Below are positions 8,291 through 17,644 of a stretch of 64,000 bases of DNA, piece by piece. Made by a program: the position numbers and the translations under genes. The stretch's first letter is position 1, and every line of letters begins with the position of its first letter. The notes beneath the pieces were generated by a model that was not told where the DNA came from, did not search any database, and saw only the letters and a list, made by a program, of their open reading frames with translations. This DNA is from Sulfurovum sp. (lineage in GTDB: Bacteria; Campylobacterota; Campylobacteria; Campylobacterales; Sulfurovaceae). The stretch is taken from positions 1-64,000 of the forward strand of contig JAMOSB010000009.1 in assembly GCA_027068485.1 (NCBI GenBank), in the 5' to 3' direction.

Positions 8291-11121
8291 GCCATCCCCT
8301 TAAGCTCTTTGGCGAGGTACTCACCTGTGTAGGAGCCTGTCTGCTCATAGTTTTGGGCGATACTCTCAGGCGATCCCGTCGCGATAATAGCCCCCCCTTT
8401 GTTGCCCCCTTCGGGTCCCATATCGATGATATAGTCGGCATTCTTGACCATATCAAGGTTATGCTCTATCACCACAACTGAGTTGCCATGCTCGACGAGG
8501 TGGTGGAGTACCCCCGTGAGCCGATCGACATCTGCAAAGTGTAGCCCCGTGGTTGGCTCATCGAGGATATAGAGCGTCTTACCTGTATCTTTACGGCTTA
8601 GCTCTTTGCTAAGCTTGATCCGCTGAGCCTCCCCGCCTGAGAGGGTGGTGGCGTTCTGCCCTAGGGTGATATAGTCTAGCCCCACGGCGGTAAGGGTGTT
8701 GAGCTTGGTCGCAATCGCAGGGATCGCCTTGAAAAACTCCAACGCCTCCCCTACACTCATCGCCAAGACATCGGAGATAGACTCCTCTTTGTAGAGTACC
8801 TCCCGTGTCTGGGCGTTGTAGCGTGTCCCCTCACACGCATCACACTTGACCAAAACATCAGGCAAAAAGTGCATCTCGATCTTAATCTGTCCATCCCCTT
8901 GACACTTCTCACAGCGTCCCCCCTTGACATTGAAGGAGAACCGCCCAATCTTGTAGCCACGAAGCTCCGCCTCTTTGGTCTGGGCAAAGAGCTTTCGTAT
9001 CTCATCCATAATCCCCGTATAGGTCGCAGGGTTGGAGCGTGGGGTACGCCCAATAGGACTCTGATCGAGGTAGATGACTTTGTCGAGTTGCTCTAGCCCT
9101 GTGATCTCCACCCCATCGATACGGGTGACTTTTTTGGCACGGTTGAGTAGCTCCCGTGCGACAGGGAGTAAGGTCTGTAGAATCAGTGAGGATTTACCCG
9201 ACCCACTCACCCCCGTGACACAGACAAAGTTGTGTAGTGGTATCTTTGCATCGAGCTTTTGGATATTGTTGAGGGTGACATTTTTGATCTCTATCCACGC
9301 CTCTTGGGGCTTGGTGTGGCTATAGCTAATCTGCTTGCGTCCATACATATAGTCTGCGGTGAGGGTCTTGGCTTTGGCAAGCTTCTTGGCATCCCCTGCG
9401 AAGACCACCTCCCCCCCATACGCCCCTGCTCCAGGTCCGATATCGATGATATAGTCCGCAGCAAGGATCGTCTCTTTGTCATGCTCTACGACGATGACCG
9501 AGTTGCCCTTGTCTCGTAGGGAGTTGAGGGTACGGATAAGCTTCATAGTATCTCGCTCATGCAGACCGATACTCGGCTCATCGAGGACATACATTACCCC
9601 CGTCAACCCAGAGCCAATCTGCGACGCGATACGGATACGCTGTGCCTCCCCACCTGAGATACTACGGGCATCACGGCTCAGTGTCAAGTAGCCCAACCCC
9701 ACATCATAGAGGAAGTAGAGTCGTTCATAAAGCTCCTTGAGGATCGACTCTGCGATCATTTTTTGCTGTGGGCTAAGGTGAGAGAAGCTCTCCGCATCCG
9801 CAAAGTAGGCGTAGGAGTGTTCGATAGGCATATCAATAATATCAGCGATACTCTTCCCCTCTATCTTGACCGCCAAGGAGCGGGGGCGGAGGCGATGCCC
9901 CTCACACTTATCACACACCTTCTCAGTCATATACTCAGAGAGATCCTTCTCCTCCTTGAACATATCATGGGCAAACTTCACCACCCCTGGCCACTCACGG
10001 GTGAGTTTGTGGCGTTTCCAGAGAAACTCCACCGTCCCCCCAACCCCATAGAGGATCGCTTTTTGTTCATGGGTGGCTAGCTCCCCATACGCGGTGGTGA
10101 CATCGATACCATTCTGCTCACAAAAGGCGTTGAGAAACTTCGTGTAGTAGCTCTTGTTGAAGCCATACATGATCTTGACCGCCCCCTTCTCCACACTCAG
10201 CTCAGGGTCGATCACCTTTTTAAGGTCGATCACATACCGCAATCCTAGCCCATCACACGCAGGACACGCCCCCTTGGGGGAGTTAAACGAGAAGCTCACA
10301 GGCTCTAGTGGTTCAAAGCTCAGCTTACACGCAAAGCACGCGAGGTGTTCGGAGTAGTGTATCAAACCACGATCAAGCCCAAGCTCCTCGTAGTTGATCA
10401 CCTCGATCTCCATCTCCCCATAGCTCTCCTTCAAGGCTCGCTCAACATCCTGCCCAATACGGTCACGACTCTGCTCCTTGACCACCACACGATCGACGAT
10501 AACCTTGATCGAGTGCTTTTTGGTCTTGCTCAGCTCAATCTCATCATCCAACCGCACCATCACTCCATCGATCATCGCACGCACATAGCCCTTGTGACGC
10601 AACGACTCCAACATATCACTAAAGGAGCCTTTTTTCTCCTTGACAAGGGGTGCCATAATGATGAGCTTGGCACCCTCTGGCAGAGTGAGTACCTCTTCGA
10701 TGATATCCGATGCCGACATCGAGGAGATGGGCTTACCACACTTATGGCAGTGTTGCTCCCCGACCCGAGCAAAGAGCAGACGCAAGTAGTCATAGATCTC
10801 AGTGATCGTCCCCACCGTAGATCGGGGGTTTTTGGAGGTGGTCTTCTGATCGATGGCAATGGCGGGAGTGAGTCCCTCTATCTTATCGACATCAGGCTTC
10901 CCCACACGCCCCAAAAACTGCCGTGCGTAGCTAGAGAGTGACTCAATATAGCGTCGCTGTCCCTCCGCGTAGAGCGTCGAAAACGCCAGAGTAGACTTCC
11001 CACTCCCTGAGATACCTGTCACGACGACAAGCCTGTTTTTGGGGATTTCGAGATTGATATTTTTGAGGTTGTTCTCTTTTGCACCGTAGACTTGAATAGT
11101 TGCTTTTTTTACTGCCATCAT
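8287..11121 (-). CDS. uvrA: Excinuclease ABC subunit A
   Basis: UvrA is the damage-recognition ATPase of nucleotide excision repair and works with UvrB and UvrC. The 944-aa protein shows two ABC modules: Walker [11 protein letters not shown] near residue 39 and SGSGKSSLI in the second half, with signatures [11 protein letters not shown] and [11 protein letters not shown] followed by LDEPSIGLH and LDEPTTGLH. Zinc-binding CxxC pairs are present ([30 protein letters not shown]). Two adjacent ATG codons are possible starts; the difference is one residue. It lies directly upstream of polA with a 4-base overlap, forming a repair operon. Confidence 0.98.
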   Translation of the reverse strand: MMAVKKATIQVYGAKENNLKNINLEIPKNRLVVVTGISGSGKSTLAFSTLYAEGQRRYIESLSSYARQFLGRVGKPDVDKIEGLTPAIAIDQKTTSKNPRSTVGTITEIYDYLRLLFARVGEQHCHKCGKPISSMSASDIIEEVLTLPEGAKLIIMAPLVKEKKGSFSDMLESLRHKGYVRAMIDGVMVRLDDEIELSKTKKHSIKVIVDRVVVKEQSRDRIGQDVERALKESYGEMEIEVINYEELGLDRGLIHYSEHLACFACKLSFEPLEPVSFSFNSPKGACPACDGLGLRYVIDLKKVIDPELSVEKGAVKIMYGFNKSYYTKFLNAFCEQNGIDVTTAYGELATHEQKAILYGVGGTVEFLWKRHKLTREWPGVVKFAHDMFKEEKDLSEYMTEKVCDKCEGHRLRPRSLAVKIEGKSIADIIDMPIEHSYAYFADAESFSHLSPQQKMIAESILKELYERLYFLYDVGLGYLTLSRDARSISGGEAQRIRIASQIGSGLTGVMYVLDEPSIGLHERDTMKLIRTLNSLRDKGNSVIVVEHDKETILAADYIIDIGPGAGAYGGEVVFAGDAKKLAKAKTLTADYMYGRKQISYSHTKPQEAWIEIKNVTLNNIQKLDAKIPLHNFVCVTGVSGSGKSSLILQTLLPVARELLNRAKKVTRIDGVEITGLEQLDKVIYLDQSPIGRTPRSNPATYTGIMDEIRKLFAQTKEAELRGYKIGRFSFNVKGGRCEKCQGDGQIKIEMHFLPDVLVKCDACEGTRYNAQTREVLYKEESISDVLAMSVGEALEFFKAIPAIATKLNTLTAVGLDYITLGQNATTLSGGEAQRIKLSKELSRKDTGKTLYILDEPTTGLHFADVDRLTGVLHHLVEHGNSVVVIEHNLDMVKNADYIIDMGPEGGNKGGAIIATGSPESIAQNYEQTGSYTGEYLAKELKGMA

Positions 11122-11169
11122 AACCCTTTGTGTCCACGATAAGCGTGTGACATAATTTGTAGGATTATA

Positions 11170-11206
11170 GTATAAAAGGTTTTAAAGGTGAGCGTATCCG
11201 CTCCAC
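11170..11206 (-). terminator. Probable terminator downstream of the DUF3365 gene
   Basis: On the minus strand the sequence GGTGGAGCG-GATA-CGCTCACC can form a GC-rich hairpin (one bulged base), followed by a T-rich run (TTTAAAACCTTTTATAC). It lies about 30 bases past the stop of the gene at 11234, in the right orientation. The tract is interrupted, so efficiency is uncertain. Confidence 0.45.
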
Positions 11207-11233
11207 CCACGCAGGGGGAGGGAGTGTGGAGGA

Positions 11234-11815
11234 TTAGTGCTTGGCGATCTCTGCGACAATGACCCCTCTGAGGCTATTCTCAGCAAAGTCCACTGCTTTA
11301 TCTTGTGGGTAGTGCTTGGTGATCTCTGCTTGGATAGCAGGAGAGATCTTGCTCCCATGACAGAGTAGACAGACAGGCTTGGCAAGGAGAGGCTTATAGA
11401 CACGCGTTACCCCCTCATGCTCTACGACACGGATATCTTTGGGAGAGAAGCTCTTATTAGCGATCGACTCCTCATACCCCTTCATCACCTCGATATCCAA
11501 CGCATCTGCTCCATTGGCTTGTGGGTTGCGTAGCTTGAGTGCGGTGCGTCGCACGGTTGCGTAGGTAGGGAGCTTCGCATTGACCTCCTTGGTCAACGCC
11601 TCCGCCTCCTTAGCACAAAACGCCACAGCCCCTAGAGCCGTCTTGTCTGCTTTCATCTCCTTCTGGAGCTTACCCTTGAGTCTACCCCCCAAAAGCTTGA
11701 TATACTTTACCCCCTCCTGCTTAGCCGTGAGTGGGGTAGAAGCAGGCGTAGCCTCTTGAGCGAGTAGTATCCCTGTAGTGAGTAGTGAAGCCAGTAGTAG
11801 TGATGCACTCTTCAT
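11234..11815 (-). CDS. Periplasmic DUF3365 (Tll0287-like) protein with one CxxCH heme motif
   Basis: The 193-aa protein has a Sec signal peptide (MKSASLLLASLLTTGILLAQ, cut near AQEA) and matches the DUF3365/Tll0287-like fold known from heme-binding sensor proteins. A single CLLCHG near residue 150 is a c-type heme attachment motif, preceded by RVYKPLLAKPV as is usual in this family. It has no kinase or chemotaxis domain, so it would act as a free periplasmic heme protein in redox sensing or electron transfer; the exact role is unknown. CcsBA at 2.4 kb would attach the heme. It has its own terminator-like hairpin and looks monocistronic. Confidence 0.8.
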   Translation of the reverse strand: MKSASLLLASLLTTGILLAQEATPASTPLTAKQEGVKYIKLLGGRLKGKLQKEMKADKTALGAVAFCAKEAEALTKEVNAKLPTYATVRRTALKLRNPQANGADALDIEVMKGYEESIANKSFSPKDIRVVEHEGVTRVYKPLLAKPVCLLCHGSKISPAIQAEITKHYPQDKAVDFAENSLRGVIVAEIAKH

Positions 11816-11897
11816 TATTATCCTTTTGTGATTGATATGATTTGCGTGGATTATGACAAAAAAAGCTTAAGATTACCTACTACCCGCTCACCCAACC

Positions 11898-12119
11898 CTA
11901 CTTCTGCTTCATCACAAGATAGACTTTTTCCACCTTCTCTCTCGCCCATGGGGTCTTACGGAGAAACTTCAAACAGGAGTTGATAGAGGGGTTATTCTCA
12001 AAGCAGTTGATAGAGACAAACTCTGAGAGCATCTCCCAGCCATAGTGGTCAACCAGTTCGGTGAGGAGGGTTTTGAGCGTGATACCGTGGAGGGGGTTGT
12101 TGGGGTGTTCTTGAGACAT
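11898..12119 (-). CDS. Small VF530 / DUF2132 family protein
   Basis: The 73-aa protein [25 protein letters not shown]...[32 protein letters not shown] matches the VF530 (DUF2132) family over its whole length. These are small helical proteins with DNA-binding-like folds whose role is not established. The ATG is preceded by GGAGTAACCC, a reasonable ribosome site. It follows purB by about 56 bases, with a strong hairpin in the gap. Confidence 0.85.
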   Translation of the reverse strand: MSQEHPNNPLHGITLKTLLTELVDHYGWEMLSEFVSINCFENNPSINSCLKFLRKTPWAREKVEKVYLVMKQK

Positions 12120-12143
12120 GGGTTACTCCTTGTGTCTAGGGGG

Positions 12144-12168
12144 CTACCACACCCCAAGGGTGTAGTAG
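12144..12168 (-). terminator. 11-bp hairpin between purB and the VF530 gene
   Basis: The minus-strand RNA forms CUACUACACCC-UUG-GGGUGUGGUAG, an 11-bp stem with one G-U pair. The wobble pair is allowed only in the minus transcript (it is a C-A mismatch on the other strand), which supports an RNA role in the purB direction. No U-tract follows, so it may be an attenuator or mRNA-end structure rather than a classic terminator. Confidence 0.45.
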
Positions 12169-12175
12169 AGAGAGG

Positions 12176-13507
12176 TTATTTACCAAAGACTCTCTTGAAA
12201 ATCGCATCGACATTTTTGGTGTAGTAGTCGAAGTTGAAACACTCACGAATCTGCTCTTCACTGAGTGAGGCTCTTAGCTCCTCATCCGCAAGGAGGTGGA
12301 GAAGGTAGAGTGACTCCCCTTTGTCGTTGGTGGTACTCTCTCCTGCTTGGATCTTCTCCCAGACCTTCATCGCATTTCTCTGGACGATACGGTAGGCATC
12401 TTCACGGCTCACCCCTGCGAGTGGTAGCTCAAGGAGTACGCGTTGAGAGAAGACCAACCCACCCGTAAGGTTGAGGTTTTTCATCATATTTTCAGGCATG
12501 ACGGTGAGATTGGCGATGACATTATTCATACGGTGGAGCATAAAGTCTGTGGTGATAAACGCATCAGGTAACCAAAAACGCTCCGTAGAAGAGTGGCTGA
12601 TATCTCGCTCATGCCACAACGCGACATTCTCCATCGCAGGGGTCGCATAGGCACGGATCATACGCGCTAGTCCTGTGATGTTTTCGGTGAGGATTGGATT
12701 GCGTTTGTGTGGCATTGCAGAGCTTCCCTTTTGCCCTTTGGCAAAGTACTCTTCACACTCATAGACCTCGGTGCGTTGCCAGTGTCTCACCTGTACCGCA
12801 AACTTCTCGATAGTCGAAGCCAAGAGAGCCAATGCCGTAGCCAATCGAGCATAACGATCTCTCTGGATCACTTGGTTTGAGGCAGGAGCAGGCTGAAGCC
12901 CTAGCTCTTTACAGGTCAACTCCTCTAGCTCTAGTGGAGCATGAGCAAAGTTACCCATCGCACCACTCACCTGCCCTACTGCGATCACTTTGCGTGTCTG
13001 CTTGAGGTTCTCAAGGTGTCGCTTCATCTCATCATACCACACCGCCAAGACAAGCCCAAAGGTGATAGGCTCACCGTGGATACCGTGACTTCGTCCGACC
13101 ATTAGGGTCATCTTATGCTCTTTGGCACGCTTCTTGATAGACTTCATCATCATCTTGACATCTTTGATCACAAGGTCAAGTGAAGAGGTCATCTGTAGAG
13201 CTACTGCCGTATCAACCGTATCCGAACTCGTCATCCCATAGTGAAACCATCGGCTCTCATCACCAAGGGTCTCAGAGACAGAGGTCGTAAACGCGATCAA
13301 GTCATGACGCGTCACCGCCTCAATCTCATCAATACGAGCGATATCAAACCCCGCATTTTTGACGATCTTTTTGGCATCACCCTTTGGGATCTTCCCTAGC
13401 TTCGCCCACGCCTTGACTACCGCTATCTCAACATCCAACCACGCTTGGTACTTCGCTTGGTATGTCCACTTATCCGCCATCTCTGGTCTTGAGTATCTAT
13501 CGATCAT
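12176..13507 (-). CDS. purB: Adenylosuccinate lyase
   Basis: PurB cleaves fumarate from SAICAR and from adenylosuccinate in purine synthesis. The 443-aa protein belongs to the fumarase/aspartase superfamily. It shows the signature loop GSSAMPHKRNPILTENI near residue 265, the catalytic-histidine segment SHGIHGEPITFG near 140, and MTSSDTVDTAVAL near 95. Length and N-terminus (MIDRYSRPEMADKW) match bacterial PurB. An AAGG ribosome site lies 9 bases before the ATG, and A+T-rich promoter-like sequence precedes it. Confidence 0.97.
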   Translation of the reverse strand: MIDRYSRPEMADKWTYQAKYQAWLDVEIAVVKAWAKLGKIPKGDAKKIVKNAGFDIARIDEIEAVTRHDLIAFTTSVSETLGDESRWFHYGMTSSDTVDTAVALQMTSSLDLVIKDVKMMMKSIKKRAKEHKMTLMVGRSHGIHGEPITFGLVLAVWYDEMKRHLENLKQTRKVIAVGQVSGAMGNFAHAPLELEELTCKELGLQPAPASNQVIQRDRYARLATALALLASTIEKFAVQVRHWQRTEVYECEEYFAKGQKGSSAMPHKRNPILTENITGLARMIRAYATPAMENVALWHERDISHSSTERFWLPDAFITTDFMLHRMNNVIANLTVMPENMMKNLNLTGGLVFSQRVLLELPLAGVSREDAYRIVQRNAMKVWEKIQAGESTTNDKGESLYLLHLLADEELRASLSEEQIRECFNFDYYTKNVDAIFKRVFGK

Positions 13508-13751
13508 TCTTCTACCTTGATTTTAATATAAAACCATTTTATCAAAATAGCCGTTAGGAAAAGGTGAAATGGGTTGTTATGGAGGTAGTTTATGCTCAAA
13601 TGCCCGTGTAGAGAAGTCTGCGTGGTCGAGGTGTTTGAGGTGGAGTCGCTCACGGCGGTAGGTCGATCACCGCACCTGCTTACGAGGTGAAGCAACACAC
13701 AGATCCCTCAACCTCCCCATCAGATGATGAAGTAGTGGGTTCACGCTCTCC
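13508..13751. other. Unexplained intergenic segment between purB and the glycan locus
   Basis: No confident gene is seen in these 244 bases. The plus strand holds a 32-codon ORF (MLKCPCREVC..., ATG at 13592) with GGAGG at good spacing. The minus strand holds a 64-codon ORF that meets the purB start in an ATGA overlap. The segment also has repeated GAGGTG words, a GCGGT/ACCGC hairpin and distant pairing arms (GTGAA at 13564 with TTCAC at 13740; GGAGGT at 13581 with ACCTCC at 13711). It could be a dispersed repeat, a structured RNA or decayed sequence. The purB promoter must lie at its left end. Confidence 0.3.
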
Positions 13752-14495
13752 TTAGGCACGATACTTCCACCCTAGCTTGAAGCGGAGCATATCGAGTAAG
13801 AAGAGTGGGGTAGAGATGAAGTTGCGTCGCCACATCCGTTTGGGTTCCCGAAAGAGCCGTGGCAACCACTCTAAGTGGTGGTCGATCCAAAACTGTGAAG
13901 AGCGTTGGATTGTCCCTGCATAGAAGTCAAATACCGCTCCCACACAGCACCCTATCTTGAACTCTAGTAGCTCTTGATGGGCGTGGAGCCACTTCTCCTG
14001 CTTGGGGGCGGTAAGCCCCACAAAGAGGACATCGGGCTTGAAGGCATTGACCACAGAGATGATCTCTTGGCTCTCCTCTGTGGAGAATACATCACGATAG
14101 GGGGGTGCGTAGAAGCCGACTCGTAGATTGGGGTACTCGCGTTTGAGGCGTGCCTCTATCCTCCCTAGCGTGTGATCTCTTGCCCCCATATAGAAGCACG
14201 ATCCCCCAGAGCGATCAAGCTCTTGGAGTAGATGGTGGTGGAGATCAGATCCTGCGACTTTGGTGAGGCTCTCTTGGTTGATCTGCTGTGCTGCGAGTAC
14301 CATCCCACTCCCATCAGGGAGTAGGAGATCAGATGCACGCAACGCCTTCTCAAAGGGCTGATCGCTTTTGGCCAAGATATAGGAGTGGGGGTTGAGGGTA
14401 TTGATCACCTGCTTTCGCTCTCCAATCTCAATTTTAGTAAGACTCTCCCTTAGAAGTGGATAGCCCATGACGGTTAATGTTGTTATCTCTTTCAT
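13752..14495 (-). CDS. WecG/TagA/CpsF family glycosyltransferase (GT26)
   Basis: Family members transfer a sugar such as ManNAc or ManNAcA onto an undecaprenyl-diphosphate-linked sugar at the inner face of the membrane. The protein shows the family blocks: an N-terminal part with NPHSYILAK, LLLPDGSGMVLAAQ near residue 60, FYMGARDHTLGRIEARL near 110, DVLFVGLTAPKQEKWLHAH near 165, and GVGAVFDFYAGT-like CCVGAVFDFYAGTIQRSS near 195. The track start at 14513 lies inside the upstream gene; the ATG at 14495 begins 4 bases after that gene's stop and gives a typical N-terminus (MKEITTLTV). It is the last gene of the glycan operon. Confidence 0.9.
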   Translation of the reverse strand: MKEITTLTVMGYPLLRESLTKIEIGERKQVINTLNPHSYILAKSDQPFEKALRASDLLLPDGSGMVLAAQQINQESLTKVAGSDLHHHLLQELDRSGGSCFYMGARDHTLGRIEARLKREYPNLRVGFYAPPYRDVFSTEESQEIISVVNAFKPDVLFVGLTAPKQEKWLHAHQELLEFKIGCCVGAVFDFYAGTIQRSSQFWIDHHLEWLPRLFREPKRMWRRNFISTPLFLLDMLRFKLGWKYRA

Positions 14496-14499
14496 ACGC

Positions 14500-15606
14500 T
14501 TATTGTAACACATTTAGCAGGGTCGATTCAAATACCTCAAGGGTAAAATGCTCCGCATAGCGTCTACGACACGCAGATGCCATCGGCTCACTTCGCCATC
14601 TATGATATGCCTCTTGCAGTGCCTCAGAGAGCCTCGATGCGTCAGACACCACACACCCCCCCTCACGCCCCACAATCGACCCAATCGCCCCCTGCTCTGT
14701 CGCAAGGATCGGCAGACCATACGCCAACGCCTCAAGCAGTGTCAGAGGAAACGCATCGTTACGGGTGGGGTAGCAGAGTAGATGTGCCTCTCGTAGGAGT
14801 GTCGCCTTTGCCTCTCCAGATACAAATCCATGATAGCACACCGATGCCTCTAGCCCCTCGCGTCGTACCTGCTCCACAAACCGTTGCTCCTCTACCGCAC
14901 TCCCCCAACTCCCTGCGAAGTGGTAGACGATCGCCTCCCTCTGGGTCTGCTTGGCCAGCTGAAGTACCCTATCGTACCCCTTCTCATACATCATATGGGC
15001 AAGATAGAGTACCCGCATCGGCTCACTTTGCTCCAACCGCTTGGCAACCATTGGCTCAAACTCCCCCTCACCTAGGGGGTCTTCTATCCCATTGGGCAGA
15101 TAGGCAATCCCCGCAATCCCCTCCACCTGCTCAAACTCCCCTGCTAGTTCAGGAGCAAGAAGTATCAGCTTCACCCCTCGTACAAAGAAGCGTAACATCC
15201 TACGATGGTAGCGGTGTGAGGCGATCAACTGCTTGACCCCTTGGGTATGGTAGTGGTAGTGACACACCAGAGGCGTAAGGAGTCCATACCCCTTCCAAAG
15301 CGTAGAGAGAAGTAGATCACGATAGAACGCTATCGACCCTACCGACGCAGTAAAGTAGAGCCTATCGGGACGAAACCAGACCAATGCCCACAACACCGCA
15401 CCGAAGAGCTTCACAAAAGCGAAGAGCTTCCCCACTCGAATACGCCCAATATCGGCAATACTCTCCGAGGAGTCAATGGTGATAAACCGACACGCAAACT
15501 GCTCTTGGAGTCTACGACTCTGTGCGATCCTATCCCCCACTCTCCCTGCCCCATGAGTAGGAGGAGAGCGGTGGAGGATGAGGAGGAGTTTGGGTCTACT
15601 TCGCAT
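14500..15606 (-). CDS. Glycosyltransferase family 4
   Basis: A GT-B fold retaining glycosyltransferase of the glycan locus. The C-terminal nucleotide-sugar site is visible as VLYLAHMMYEKGYDRVLQLA and the EX7E-like motif TRNDAFPLTLLEALAYGLPILAT. The donor and acceptor sugars cannot be told. Start choice is uncertain: GTG at 15618, GTG at 15609 or ATG at 15606; all overlap the end of the upstream gene. The ATG gives MRSRPKLLLILHRSPP, with the first beta strand in place. Confidence 0.85.
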   Translation of the reverse strand: MRSRPKLLLILHRSPPTHGAGRVGDRIAQSRRLQEQFACRFITIDSSESIADIGRIRVGKLFAFVKLFGAVLWALVWFRPDRLYFTASVGSIAFYRDLLLSTLWKGYGLLTPLVCHYHYHTQGVKQLIASHRYHRRMLRFFVRGVKLILLAPELAGEFEQVEGIAGIAYLPNGIEDPLGEGEFEPMVAKRLEQSEPMRVLYLAHMMYEKGYDRVLQLAKQTQREAIVYHFAGSWGSAVEEQRFVEQVRREGLEASVCYHGFVSGEAKATLLREAHLLCYPTRNDAFPLTLLEALAYGLPILATEQGAIGSIVGREGGCVVSDASRLSEALQEAYHRWRSEPMASACRRRYAEHFTLEVFESTLLNVLQ

Positions 15607-16684
15607 CACGATACTCACACGCTCTGCGTACCCCCTCTACGGCACGCTCAGAGCTATAGGGGAGGACAGAGGCAAACGCCTGCTTAGAGAGTCGCTCCCA
15701 GAGTGGCACATCACACAGTATCCTATCGACCTGCACTACCCATTGTGAAACCACTAGCGGTAGGATGAAGCCATTGATATCATCTTGTACTAGCTCATAG
15801 GCGACACCTGCATAGGGTGTAACCACCACAGGGGTACCACTAGCCAGTGCTTCATGGGCGACCATACCCCATGCGTCATGTTGCGTCGGGAAGAGTAGTA
15901 CCTTTGCCTTTTGGTAGTACGCAGGGATCTGGATCGGTTCGACAAACCCTACATACGAAACCTCCACCTCCAGATCAGCTAGAGCCAAAAGCAGAGCCTC
16001 TTTGAGCCTCCCCTCTCCGATCAGTAGCACCTTGGGGTGCCTGCCTCTCTCACAGAGAGATTTGAGTACCGCTACAAAAAAAAGCGGATTTTTAATCTCG
16101 ATAAAGTTCCCAACAAAGAGGAGATCATAGGGACGATTAGCCAATCCATTGCTATTGATAAACACTTCATTCTCTACGGTTAGGGGACTTTGAAAACACT
16201 TTTTGCTATCGATACCATAGTGGTGATAGAGTGCTAAACTACCCTGACTCGCCCCAATAAACGCATCAGAGGTTGAGAATACTACCCTGCGTACCAACCG
16301 ATGGAGCCAAGAGAGGTGCGTCTCTGAGAGGAGTGTCCCATCAGTCATTGGGATATGTCGCTTACCAAACCACTTGGCATAGCCCCACGCATAGAGATGT
16401 GTAGGGTTGAACCCTGTAGTAATCACCACATCAGGATCAAACCTCCGTAGGTATCCCACCACATCAAGATTGTTGTGGATATAGTTGAATCCATCCCGCT
16501 TGGTAGTGATACGCTCTGCTAAGAAGTGATGGGGAAAGGGAAGGGTTCCAAGTCTCCAGAGGCGGTTGGGTTCGCGTCGTGCCGCAAACAGTACCACAAA
16601 CCCCTCTCCAAATAGCCTAAAGAGGTGCGAATAGAGTGCGATACGATAGGGGGTGGGGATATTGGTCACCAGTGCTACTCTCAA
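15596..16684 (-). CDS. Glycosyltransferase family 4
   Basis: A 362-aa GT4 enzyme starting with the typical MRVALVTNIPTPYRIALYSHL. It carries LLFVGNFIEIKNPLFFVAVLK, VLLIGEG and the donor-binding segment TQHDAWGMVAHEALASGTPVVVT. The MxxxxxTNIPTPYR opening is shared by GT4 enzymes that extend lipid-linked oligosaccharides. It overlaps the GT2 gene upstream by 4 bases (ATGA) and the next GT gene by about 11 bases, so translation is likely coupled. Sugar specificity is unknown. Confidence 0.88.
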   Translation of the reverse strand: MRVALVTNIPTPYRIALYSHLFRLFGEGFVVLFAARREPNRLWRLGTLPFPHHFLAERITTKRDGFNYIHNNLDVVGYLRRFDPDVVITTGFNPTHLYAWGYAKWFGKRHIPMTDGTLLSETHLSWLHRLVRRVVFSTSDAFIGASQGSLALYHHYGIDSKKCFQSPLTVENEVFINSNGLANRPYDLLFVGNFIEIKNPLFFVAVLKSLCERGRHPKVLLIGEGRLKEALLLALADLEVEVSYVGFVEPIQIPAYYQKAKVLLFPTQHDAWGMVAHEALASGTPVVVTPYAGVAYELVQDDINGFILPLVVSQWVVQVDRILCDVPLWERLSKQAFASVLPYSSERAVEGVRRACEYRDAK

Positions 16685-17631
16685 GAGAGACTCCGTGAGG
16701 CTAAGTAACGGCGTAGTCGCATCACCCCCACACGCAGAGGAGAGGGGAGCAGTGAGAGGAGTAAGATGACATAGCTCTTATAGCGCCACTTATCATACCC
16801 AATCGCCTTGAAGAGTTCACGCCGTGTAGCGATGGGGTCGTTGTTGTTGAGGTAGAGTGTGGCACGCATACGGTGCCAAAGAGAGAGATAGGAGCGGAGT
16901 GCAGGGGCGACCTCTCCTGCGTGGGGAAGGAGTTGCTTGAGCTGGGTACCTACACGATCCTCTGCGGGTGGGAGCGGTTCCTCTGCTATGAGTTCATCAA
17001 GTGCTTTGAAGTGGTAGTAGGCCGTAGCGTTCTTACTGTAGGCGATGGGGTGAGCTATTGCGAGTTTTGCCCAAGCCAAAAGATCTTCACCCATCCCTAC
17101 CCCTAGTGGAAAACACCCCACACGACACAACGACTCTCTCTCTACCACAACCGCACCTGTCCAGAGTGGAGGAGCCATCTTACTCGCAATCAAAAAGTAG
17201 TCACACAGTACTCCCCGCTCCCCGCTAATCCCTAGTTGTGTGGTATCGATAGGGGAGCGTGTCTGACCAGAGGGATCGACGATCGTGTAGTTGGAGGCTA
17301 AGAGCTTCGCCTCAGGATAGCACACCTTGAGTCTACGCATCTCTTCGAGATGCTCTGGAGTCCACGCATCATCGGCATCCAAAAATGCGATCCACTCATA
17401 GCGTGCCATAGCGATCCCTTGGTTGCGGGCAGAGGAGACCCCTTGGTTGGGCTGAGAGAGGAGATGGATACGATGATCCTCAAACGATTGAACGACCCGC
17501 ACCCCCTCATCAGTCGATCCATCATCTACCACAATAATCTCAAACGCTTGCAGAGACTGTGCCAAGATAGAGTCAATCGCTCTAGCAATCGTCTGCTCTT
17601 TGTTGTAGAGCGGGATCACAACACTAAACAT
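16681..17631 (-). CDS. Glycosyltransferase family 2
   Basis: A 316-aa GT-A fold inverting glycosyltransferase. The N-terminus MFSVVIPLYNKEQTIARAIDSIL, the nucleotide-binding VVDDGSTD (residues 35-42), QPNQGVSSARNQGI and the metal-binding FLDADDAW (DxD) near residue 90 are intact. A basic C-terminus (RYKSYVILLLSLLPSPLRVGVMRLRRY) may bind the membrane face. It probably adds one sugar during repeat-unit assembly; specificity is unknown. Confidence 0.92.
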   Translation of the reverse strand: MFSVVIPLYNKEQTIARAIDSILAQSLQAFEIIVVDDGSTDEGVRVVQSFEDHRIHLLSQPNQGVSSARNQGIAMARYEWIAFLDADDAWTPEHLEEMRRLKVCYPEAKLLASNYTIVDPSGQTRSPIDTTQLGISGERGVLCDYFLIASKMAPPLWTGAVVVERESLCRVGCFPLGVGMGEDLLAWAKLAIAHPIAYSKNATAYYHFKALDELIAEEPLPPAEDRVGTQLKQLLPHAGEVAPALRSYLSLWHRMRATLYLNNNDPIATRRELFKAIGYDKWRYKSYVILLLSLLPSPLRVGVMRLRRYLASRSLS

Positions 17632-17644
17632 AATCGATACTCCT

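Noticed and set aside
10345-10941. 198-aa plus-strand ORF inside uvrA
   Set aside because: Antisense to a highly conserved region of UvrA; its open frame comes from the codon pattern of the real gene.
13504-13698. 64-aa minus-strand ORF ending in an ATGA overlap with purB
   Set aside because: The overlap looks like coupling, but the start is a GTG without ribosome site, the composition is Ser/Thr/His-rich and unlike neighbours, and the end is AT-rich promoter-like DNA of purB. Kept only as part of the unexplained segment.
14656-14662. C7 (G7 on the coding strand) tract in a glycosyltransferase gene as a phase-variation switch
   Set aside because: Runs of seven G or C also occur in uvrA, polA, ccsBA, ftsY and the TolC-like gene here, so the tract is not special, and the frame is intact.
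14577-15236. 219-aa proline-rich plus-strand ORF
   Set aside because: Shadow of the GT4 gene on the minus strand; Pro/Ser/Thr richness is the usual artefact of this reading frame.
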